In this document: in pieces, positions 1 through 5,016 of the stretch
How the letters are laid out: each line of letters begins with the position of its first letter
Position numbering within the stretch: the first letter of the stretch is position 1
Source of the DNA: Gemmatimonadaceae bacterium
Lineage (GTDB): Bacteria; Gemmatimonadota; Gemmatimonadetes; Gemmatimonadales; Gemmatimonadaceae
Assembly (NCBI GenBank): GCA_017881545.1
Contig: JADGQU010000226.1
Span: forward strand, 1 to 5,016
Direction of reading: 5' to 3'
DNA length: 5,016 bases
Notes under the pieces: generated by a model
The model's input: the letters and a program-made list of their open reading frames with translations, nothing else
The model's database searches: none
Told to the model about the DNA's origin: nothing
Program-made: the position numbers and the translations under genes

Positions 1-860
1 TGAAGCCCGCGGTGCCGGCGAGTCCTCCTCCCAAAGCGGCGTACACGCCGCGTAAATCTGCTCCCGTGCAGCCGCCAAAGCCGCCACCGCCGCAGCAGCC
101 GGTCTCACCGTACGCGCCGCCGTCGGCGGGCGGCGGGTACCGGCAGCCTCCAGCGTACGCAGCCCGGAGCATGGCTGGTCCTCCCACAATAGAAATGCCG
201 GGGTCTTTCTCGTCTGAGGGAGCGGCGGCCATTGGCAGCAGTGGCGGAGGTGGCGGCGGAGTTGGGCGCACGGCCGTCCAGCGGGCCGTGGCCGCCGCGG
301 ATTCCGGCGGGCGCCGCTTCCCGAGGGTCTCGATGCCGGTGTGGATCGGGATCCTGGTCGTCGTCGTGCTGATCGTCGGGGGATATCTCCTGTTCGGGCG
401 TGGCTCCAGCACCAGCAACTTGACCACCGGCATCGATGCCCTGAACAGCGGTCTTTACGAAAAGGCGCGTGGAGAATTCGCCAAGGCGGTGAACGCCGAT
501 CCCAGCTCCGCGACGCCGCACGTCTTCCTCGCCAGAGTCGCGCGTCAGGAGGGCGACCTCGCCACCGCACGGGCGCAGCTCGACACCGCCTTGAGACTCG
601 ATCCGAAGAACGCGGTCGCGCTGCGGGAGATGGGACTCATTCTTTTCGCGAGCCGCCAGTACGATCTCGCCCGCCGTTTCTTCGTGCGTGCGGTGACTGC
701 CAATCCGAAGGATCTCCCCTCGCAGGGTTATCTCGGCTGCTCAATGATGCGGCTCAATCGCGTGTCAGAAGGAACGAAATGGATCAGCGGTGCCGGGACC
801 GGCGCGTGGCAAACGTGCCTGCAGCCGCCGCCGACAACCACCGCACCGCCGCCCTTGTGA
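1..860 (+). CDS. TPR-repeat single-pass membrane protein with proline/glycine-rich N-terminal region (5' partial)
   Basis: Probable scaffold or accessory protein of the adjacent ABC transporter; no enzymatic motif is visible. The frame is open to the left edge, so the true start may lie upstream. The window begins with 'tg' in this frame, which could be the end of an NTG start codon, and a GTG lies at 12. Numbering from that GTG (282 aa): residues 1-60 are rich in Pro, with a run of four prolines at 24-27; residues 78-83 are six glycines; residues 101-105 are basic; 109-128 form one strongly hydrophobic helix. After it come TPR-like units at about 133-166, 168-200 and 202-234, each with the usual A/G/Y/F spacing and a D/N-P turn at the end, then a degenerate fourth unit to about 265 and a short Pro/Thr tail. 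The basic residues before the helix suggest N-in, TPR-out topology. The stop overlaps the ATPase start, so it is in the same operon. The specific role is unknown. Confidence 0.85.
   Translation, partial: KPAVPASPPPKAAYTPRKSAPVQPPKPPPPQQPVSPYAPPSAGGGYRQPPAYAARSMAGPPTIEMPGSFSSEGAAAIGSSGGGGGGVGRTAVQRAVAAADSGGRRFPRVSMPVWIGILVVVVLIVGGYLLFGRGSSTSNLTTGIDALNSGLYEKARGEFAKAVNADPSSATPHVFLARVARQEGDLATARAQLDTALRLDPKNAVALREMGLILFASRQYDLARRFFVRAVTANPKDLPSQGYLGCSMMRLNRVSEGTKWISGAGTGAWQTCLQPPPTTTAPPPL
857..860 (+). promoter_or_regulatory. GTGA stop-start overlap, TPR gene to ATPase
   Basis: The TGA stop of the TPR gene (858-860) sits inside the GTG start of the ATPase (857-859). The preceding 30 bases are C-rich CCG/CCA codons with no Shine-Dalgarno-like tract, so termination-reinitiation coupling is the likely way the ATPase is translated. 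Confidence 0.75.
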
Positions 861-1771
861 TCGAATTCAGGAACGTCGGGAAGATTTACAAATCACTCCT
901 CGGCAACTCTGTCAAAGCGGTCGAGGAGTTTTCGTTGATGGTCGTCGAGGGAGAGATACTCGGCATCGCCGGACCGAACGGAGCCGGTAAGACGACGCTC
1001 ATCGCGATGATGCTCGGTTATCTGCGTCCGACGAGCGGGACCGTCGAGATCAACGGACTGCCCGCGCGGAAACACATCGAGCGGAACGGGATCGGCTACC
1101 TCTCGGAGCTCATCGCCATCAACCCGAAATGGGGCGCCGAGACCGCGCTGGTACGCTACGCGACGCTGGCGGGAATTTCCCACGCGGAAATTCCGCGACG
1201 GGTGGGCTACGTCGTCGATCTGCTCGGACTGGCCGAGCACCGCAACAAGAAGGTGAAAGCGCTCTCGAAGGGGAATCTCCAGCGCCTCGGCCTGGCGCAG
1301 GCCCTTCTGCGCGACGAGCAGATCCTCGTTCTCGACGAGCCGACGCACGGCTTGGACCCGGTGTGGACGCAGCGATTTCGCGACATCGTCCAGGATCTGC
1401 GGCGTCCCGACCGCACGATACTCATCGCCTCGCACAACCTCGACGAGCTTCAGCGCCTGGCGGACCGCGTTGCGATCATCGATCGCGGACGGTTGCAGCG
1501 CGTCGTCAGCACGAGTTACGAGAGCGAGGCTCCGGCAGCAGCGACGAGATTCAGAGTGACCCTCGCCAGCGGGCACGAGCTCATACGTTCCGCGTTTCCT
1601 CAGGCGGAGGATGCCGGCCGTGGAGAGTACGACGTAACCGTGCACAGCATCAAGGAGCTCAATGCTGCGCTCGCCGAGCTCATTCGCAGTGGAGCACTCG
1701 TGGCGAGCGTCGTCCCCGAGAGGTCGGCGCTCGAGCAGCAATTCAGGGAAGCCGTGGGAGAGTCCCAGTGA
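857..1771 (+). CDS. ABC-2-type transporter ATP-binding protein
   Basis: Cytoplasmic ATPase that should power the permease encoded next door. The 304-aa product has a full nucleotide-binding domain: Walker A GPNGAGKTT at 39-47, a Q-loop region at 80-86 with Glu84 where many ABC proteins have Gln, signature LSKGN at 136-140, Walker B ILVLDEP at 156-162, D-loop GLDP at 165-168, and switch His193. LSKGN-type signatures are common in ABC-2 exporters of the NatA/CcmA type. Residues from about 205 form a C-terminal extension, also usual in this class. The GTG at 857 is chosen because it forms a GTGA overlap with the TPR gene stop and because the following IEFRNVGKIYK is the normal first strand of such ATPases. 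No Shine-Dalgarno-like purine tract precedes it, so translation probably depends on ribosomes finishing the upstream gene. The substrate cannot be told from sequence. Confidence 0.96.
   Translation: MIEFRNVGKIYKSLLGNSVKAVEEFSLMVVEGEILGIAGPNGAGKTTLIAMMLGYLRPTSGTVEINGLPARKHIERNGIGYLSELIAINPKWGAETALVRYATLAGISHAEIPRRVGYVVDLLGLAEHRNKKVKALSKGNLQRLGLAQALLRDEQILVLDEPTHGLDPVWTQRFRDIVQDLRRPDRTILIASHNLDELQRLADRVAIIDRGRLQRVVSTSYESEAPAAATRFRVTLASGHELIRSAFPQAEDAGRGEYDVTVHSIKELNAALAELIRSGALVASVVPERSALEQQFREAVGESQ
1172..1194. repeat. Perfect 9-bp hairpin inside the ATPase gene
   Basis: GGAATTTCC (1172-1180) is the exact reverse complement of GGAAATTCC (1186-1194), separated by the 5-base loop CACGC. It encodes part of GISHAEIP in the ATPase. 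There is no T-run after it, so it is not a normal terminator. It may be a coincidence of coding sequence. Confidence 0.45.
1756..1771 (+). promoter_or_regulatory. Ribosome binding site and GTGA overlap, ATPase to permease
   Basis: GGGAG at 1756-1760 lies seven bases before the GTG at 1768, whose last two bases belong to the ATPase TGA stop (1769-1771). Unlike the upstream junction, this one has its own Shine-Dalgarno sequence, which favours the start at 1768 over the GTG at 1789. Confidence 0.7.
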
Positions 1772-1798
1772 GCCGCGCTGGCCAGGCAGTGAGCCGCG
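1768..1798 (+). repeat. Short direct repeat holding two in-frame GTG codons
   Basis: GTGAGCCGCG occurs at 1768-1777 and again at 1789-1798, exactly 21 bases (seven codons) apart. The permease therefore begins with a small duplicated segment (SRA...SRA) and two possible GTG starts. It may be a local tandem duplication or chance. Confidence 0.6.
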
Positions 1799-2523
1799 CC
1801 GCCGGCCTGGCGAGATACTCTCTCTGGCAGTTCCGTGATTTCATGCTCGAGCGCGGAGTTGCGATCCTCATCATCGGCTTTCTGTGGGGCTACGTATTGA
1901 TCGCGCCGACACGGGGCGCGATGGGGCCGCGAATAACCACCGGTCAACCCTCTCCCCTCTGGGCCATTGTGCTCCAGATTGCGAGCGCGATCGTGTCGCT
2001 GGCGGTTCTCATCGCCGTCAACGGCATTGTCTCCACTGACCGCAAGTTGGGCTACTATCGGTTCCTGTTTTCGAAACCGTTGAATCCGGTGCTCTACTAC
2101 GCCCAGGTCTTTTTCGTTGGCATGCTTGGCGTCATTGCCTGTGTCATCGTGCTGGCAAGTGTGCTGCACAGTCTGCTTCCGGTCTTCAGCGTTGTGAATT
2201 TTGTTCTTTACACAGCGCTCATCTACATCGCGATGGGCGGAATCGGGTTTTTCGTCTCCGTTGCGACGCGTTTCGACTGGCTGACACTCGCGGCGGTCTG
2301 GCTGGGCTCGCGCGCGCTCCGCGGCTTGTACGGCCCAAAAAACGACTGGCGCAGCAAGGCCGTGGAACTGCTGCCGCCGGTTCACAGAGTCGACGACGTG
2401 GCAAACTCTTTGATCATGACGGGAAGCGCGCACACGACCGACGTACTATGGCTGCTCGGTTACGGGGTTCTCTTTTTCGTGCTGGGGCTCGTTGCGCTAC
2501 GCTGGGGTTCTCTCGCTGACTAG
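1768..2523 (+). CDS. ABC-2-type transporter permease
   Basis: Membrane-spanning partner of the upstream ATPase; 251 aa, a normal size for ABC-2 permeases. Hydrophobic segments lie at about 30-46, 64-88, 110-133, 142-166, 171-184 (weaker) and 226-244, consistent with a six-helix fold. The motif around residues 89-113 (STDRKLGYYRFLFSKPLNP) between helices 2 and 3 resembles the cytoplasmic loop of ABC-2 permeases, where phrases such as 'R..G..R.LLSKP' are typical. The GTG start overlaps the ATPase stop by four bases. It is preceded by GGGAG at 1756-1760, seven bases upstream, a good ribosome binding site. A second in-frame GTG at 1789 is a possible alternative start but has a poorer upstream purine tract. 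The transported substrate is unknown. An accessory or regulatory role in membrane-protein or polysaccharide export is possible but unproven. Confidence 0.92.
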   Translation: MSRAGQAVSRAAGLARYSLWQFRDFMLERGVAILIIGFLWGYVLIAPTRGAMGPRITTGQPSPLWAIVLQIASAIVSLAVLIAVNGIVSTDRKLGYYRFLFSKPLNPVLYYAQVFFVGMLGVIACVIVLASVLHSLLPVFSVVNFVLYTALIYIAMGGIGFFVSVATRFDWLTLAAVWLGSRALRGLYGPKNDWRSKAVELLPPVHRVDDVANSLIMTGSAHTTDVLWLLGYGVLFFVLGLVALRWGSLAD

Positions 2524-2550
2524 CCCCTCTATCGCTCTTGTTTTTGAAAA

Positions 2551-2737
2551 GCAACTGAACTGGCGGGAGGCACGAGTAGGTAAGTTGAGAGTTGTTCAGT
2601 TCACGACGCCGGGACTTTTCTCACCGGGTCAGGTACAAGCGAGTGCTTTCCCCCAGTTCGCCACAGTGATAAGTCCCGGCGTAGTGAACTAACCAACTGG
2701 CACCTACGCTACTGACGCCTCCCGCCCGTTCCGTTGC
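2551..2737. repeat. 187-bp imperfect palindrome (possible MITE-like or long-hairpin element)
   Basis: Positions i and 5288-i are complementary across this stretch without any insertion or deletion. The arms 2551-2617 and 2671-2737 pair at 53 of 67 positions. The strongest blocks are 2562-2571 with 2717-2726 (10 of 10) and 2598-2617 with 2671-2690 (19 of 20). The outermost 21 bases pair at 19 of 21, like terminal inverted repeats. The central 53 bases (2618-2670) are only weakly self-complementary. The element fills most of the gap between the permease stop (2523) and the M16 start (2770). It carries no convincing gene. No target-site duplication is evident in the flanks. It could be a small non-autonomous mobile element, a repeated extragenic palindrome, or a long RNA hairpin that ends the ABC operon. 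A T-rich stretch follows the inner left arm but no T-run follows the right arm, so it is not a classical intrinsic terminator. Confidence 0.85.
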
Positions 2738-2769
2738 AGTTGCCCTTTCAGCCCGGTAGTGATTTGTAA

Positions 2770-5016
2770 ATGGATCCAACCAGCATTCACCGCACAATCC
2801 TGCCGAACGGCCTCACCGTTCTGGTACAACAGGACCGGTCGGCGCCGGTCGTAGCGATCGAGACCTACGTCAAAGCCGGGTACTTCGACGAGACCGACGA
2901 GGAGAACGGGCTCTCCCACGCCCTCGAGCACATGTTCTTCAAGGGCACCGCGAAGCGCGGGGTCGGCGTCATCGCCAAAGAGACGAAGTCGAGCGGCGGA
3001 TATCTGAACGCCCACACGATCTACGACACCACGACCTACTACACGGTGCTGCCGTCATCGGGATTTGCGAAGGGGCTCGAGATTCAGGCGGACGCGTACG
3101 CGAATTCGGTGATCGACGCGGGAGAGCTCGCCAAGGAGATGGAAGTCATCATCCAGGAGGCGAAGCGAAAGTCCGACAGTCCCTCGGCCGTGGCGACCGA
3201 GACCCTGTTCGAGCTCCTTCACGATGCACATCGAATGAGACGCTGGCGGATCGGGCGCGAGCCGGGACTTCGCGCTTTCACGCGCGACATGATGAACGGT
3301 TTCTACCGCAACTTCTACCAGCCCGGCAACACGATTCTCAGCATCTCGGGCGACGTCGACCCCGCTGACGCGCTGCGCCGCGCAACCGAGCTGTACGGAG
3401 ACCTGAAGTCCTCAGATCCGGTGCGTCATCCGGGGCCGCCCGAGCCGAAGCACGATGACTTCCGCTATCGCGAGATCGCCGGCGACATCGCGCAGAGCCA
3501 GCTCGTCATTGGCTGGCGAACCGCGGGCACTCTGGATCCTGATACCGCCGTGCTCGACCTTGCGGCCTCCGTACTCGCGACGGGACGCGCATCTCGGCTG
3601 TATCGTGCGGTTCGCGAGAAGAAGCTCGCGTCGTCCGTCAGCGCCTACAACTACACGCCGACGGAGCTGGGCGTGTTCGTGCTGCACGCCGAGACGGAAC
3701 CCGAGCACACGGCCGAAGCGGCGCGGGTGATCTGGGACCAGCTGCACCAGCTGCGCGTCGGGTCAATCAGCGACGACGAGCTCACTCGTGTGCGCCGCAT
3801 CTTCGATGCGCGCTGGGCGCGACGTCTCGAGACGGCTGAAGGGCGCGCCAGCTATCTCGCCGAATGGGAAGCGCTGGGAGGTTGGCGGCTGGGTGACGAA
3901 TACTTCCGGAGCTACATGTCCGCTACCGCCGACGACATTCAGCGCGTCGTGCGCAAGTATCTAACCGAGGAGCGGGCTGCTGCTCTGGTCTATCGTCCGG
4001 AGAACTCGCCCGTCGTCGCGCAGGACGCGGCCGACATGAAGCGAATTCTGGGCGAAGGCGGCTCGGAGCGCCTTCCGGCGATTCCACGCCGCGCCGCGAC
4101 CATCGCGCCGGAGACGAAGAGTCCGGAGCTTGAGAAGGAGGAAGCCGGCGTTTCCGTCTTCCGGACGGCGGAGAAAATTCCGGTACTCGTGCGGAAGAAA
4201 GCCGGCACGCCGATGGCCAGCATCGGCGTTTACATCGTCGGTGGGGCAGTGGAGGAAGAGCCTGAGCACGCGGGACTCACCATGCTCACTGCGCGGACGA
4301 TGCTCAAGGGAACCACCACCCGCAGCGCGGCGCAGATCGCGGAAGACGCCGAGATGCTCGGCGGAACGATTTCAGCGAGCGCGGGGAGTGACAGTTTTGG
4401 CTGGTCGCTGTCCGTGCCGGTGACTCGCCTGGCCGAAGCGCTGGAGCTGCTCGGCGACGTGATACAGCGACCGACGATTCCCGACGACGCTTTCGAGACA
4501 GAGCGAACGGTCGCGCTCTCGAACGTCGCGATGCTGCGCGACGACATGCATCGCTACCCGATGAGACTCGCGAGCTCGGTTGCGTTTCCCAGGCATCCCT
4601 ACGGAACCCCTGCCATGGGAACGGAAGAGTCGCTCCGCGCGATCTCGGCTGAGCAGGCGAGAGAGTGGCACAAATCACGGGTGCTCGAATCCGCGGCAGT
4701 CATCGGGATTGTCGCCGACGCGGATGCGAAGGGTGTCGCAGACTTGGTCGCCCGCGAGTTCGGCTCATTCCAGCTGAAAAAGGCTCCGAAGGTTGGAAAG
4801 CCGCGCTGGCCCAAGAGCGTGAAGATCGCCGCGGAATCGCGCGACAAGGCGCAGACTGCGATCGCTCTGGCTTTTCCAGCACCCGCGCGCAACGACGATT
4901 CACGTTTCGCCGCGAATCTCATCGCCACCGTCGCCAGCGGACTCGGCGGCCGCTTCTTCGACGAGCTGCGCGACAAGCAGTCGCTCGCCTACACGGTGCA
5001 GGCCGGGGTGAGTGAG
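2770..5016 (+). CDS. Two-domain M16 family zinc metallopeptidase (3' partial)
   Basis: Predicted zinc endopeptidase of the M16 (processing-peptidase-like) family, made of two fused M16 halves; 749 codons are present and the frame is open at the window end. Half one: HALEH at 50-54 gives the inverted zinc motif HxxEH, with Glu53 as the likely catalytic base. Glu123 and Glu130 match the downstream ExxxxxxE, Glu130 being the likely third ligand. An M16_C-type domain begins near 170 (FYRNFYQPGN at 178-187, GDVD at 194-197). Half two starts near 450. The HxxEH positions are Met505, Ala508 and Arg509, and the Glu130 equivalent is Asn585, so it cannot bind zinc. Arg734 and Tyr741 match the R/Y pair of non-catalytic M16 subunits. 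An in-frame TAA at 2767-2769 fixes ATG 2770 as the first possible start. No signal peptide is seen, so a cytoplasmic location is likely. No strong ribosome binding site precedes it. By family size, about 100-200 residues may be missing. Confidence 0.94.
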   Translation, partial: MDPTSIHRTILPNGLTVLVQQDRSAPVVAIETYVKAGYFDETDEENGLSHALEHMFFKGTAKRGVGVIAKETKSSGGYLNAHTIYDTTTYYTVLPSSGFAKGLEIQADAYANSVIDAGELAKEMEVIIQEAKRKSDSPSAVATETLFELLHDAHRMRRWRIGREPGLRAFTRDMMNGFYRNFYQPGNTILSISGDVDPADALRRATELYGDLKSSDPVRHPGPPEPKHDDFRYREIAGDIAQSQLVIGWRTAGTLDPDTAVLDLAASVLATGRASRLYRAVREKKLASSVSAYNYTPTELGVFVLHAETEPEHTAEAARVIWDQLHQLRVGSISDDELTRVRRIFDARWARRLETAEGRASYLAEWEALGGWRLGDEYFRSYMSATADDIQRVVRKYLTEERAAALVYRPENSPVVAQDAADMKRILGEGGSERLPAIPRRAATIAPETKSPELEKEEAGVSVFRTAEKIPVLVRKKAGTPMASIGVYIVGGAVEEEPEHAGLTMLTARTMLKGTTTRSAAQIAEDAEMLGGTISASAGSDSFGWSLSVPVTRLAEALELLGDVIQRPTIPDDAFETERTVALSNVAMLRDDMHRYPMRLASSVAFPRHPYGTPAMGTEESLRAISAEQAREWHKSRVLESAAVIGIVADADAKGVADLVAREFGSFQLKKAPKVGKPRWPKSVKIAAESRDKAQTAIALAFPAPARNDDSRFAANLIATVASGLGGRFFDELRDKQSLAYTVQAGVSE

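Noticed and set aside
341..856. N-terminal extension of the ATPase frame upstream of 857
   Set aside because: The extension overlaps the TPR domain in another frame and reads as Arg-rich nonsense. The normal ATPase N terminus starts at 857.
893..1741. Long minus-strand open frame (282 aa) opposite the ATPase
   Set aside because: It is the mirror of a clear ABC ATPase with all motifs. The translation is rich in Arg/Asp/Val without domain features, as expected of an antisense shadow in GC-rich DNA.
1129..1767. N-terminal extension of the permease frame upstream of 1768
   Set aside because: The frame stays open, but the translation there is Arg/Ala/Ser/Gly-rich out-of-frame ATPase sequence. 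The ribosome binding site, GTGA overlap and the beginning of membrane-like sequence support 1768.
1600..2433. Long minus-strand open frame (277 aa) opposite the permease
   Set aside because: Its composition is Arg/Asp/His/Gln-rich with no recognisable fold, and the opposite strand encodes a convincing membrane protein.
2598..2690. Classical rho-independent terminator
   Set aside because: The stem is strong, but the loop is 53 bases long and no T-run follows the right arm on the + strand. The sequence after 2690 is aaccaactgg.
2492..2692. Possible 66-aa small gene on the + strand across the permease end and palindrome
   Set aside because: It begins inside the permease gene in another frame, has no ribosome binding site, and its second half is simply the palindrome read through. 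The product resembles no family I recognise.
2541..2747. Target-site duplication flanking the palindrome
   Set aside because: The left flank (tttttgaaaa) and right flank (agttgccctt) share no adjacent direct repeat, so recent transposition cannot be claimed from this copy alone.
2734..2762. Sigma-70-like promoter just before the M16 ATG (TTGCAG, 17 bases, TAGTGA)
   Set aside because: Both hexamers match the consensus poorly, and such matches are common by chance.
1..5016. CRISPR array, tRNA or rRNA genes, or transposase
   Set aside because: No regularly spaced repeats, no cloverleaf or rRNA-like stretch, and no transposase motifs were seen on either strand.

Overview
The window is GC-rich bacterial DNA with densely packed genes, all on the + strand. 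Third codon positions are mostly G or C, and GTG starts are used. The combination of GC bias, a proline/glycine-rich TPR membrane protein and a large fused M16 peptidase would fit Gemmatimonadota, Acidobacteriota or a similar GC-rich soil lineage. This is an impression from style, not a taxonomic assignment.

Layout. (1) Positions 1-860 hold the 3' part of a gene for a single-pass membrane protein, with a proline/glycine-rich N-terminal region and C-terminal TPR repeats. (2) Positions 857-1771 encode an ABC-2-type ATPase. (3) Positions 1768-2523 encode its six-helix-like membrane partner. Each of these three genes overlaps the next by the same four bases, GTGA, so they form one translationally coupled operon, probably an ABC-2 exporter or membrane-remodelling complex with a TPR accessory protein. 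(4) Positions 2524-2769 are non-coding and are dominated by a 187-bp imperfect palindrome (2551-2737). Its two 67-nt arms align without any gap, 53 of 67 positions are complementary, and the ends look like 21-bp terminal inverted repeats. (5) From 2770 to the window end runs a large M16 metallopeptidase. Its N-terminal half keeps the zinc site; its C-terminal half has lost the zinc ligands but keeps an R/Y pair. The gene is cut off by the window edge.

The three ABC-operon products probably work together at the inner membrane: ATPase in the cytoplasm, permease in the membrane, TPR domain on the far side of the membrane as a scaffold. Nothing ties the M16 peptidase functionally to the transporter except adjacency and shared strand. 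The palindrome between them is the least ordinary item in the window. The coding genes belong to known families, and I see no evidence of a wholly new multi-gene system.
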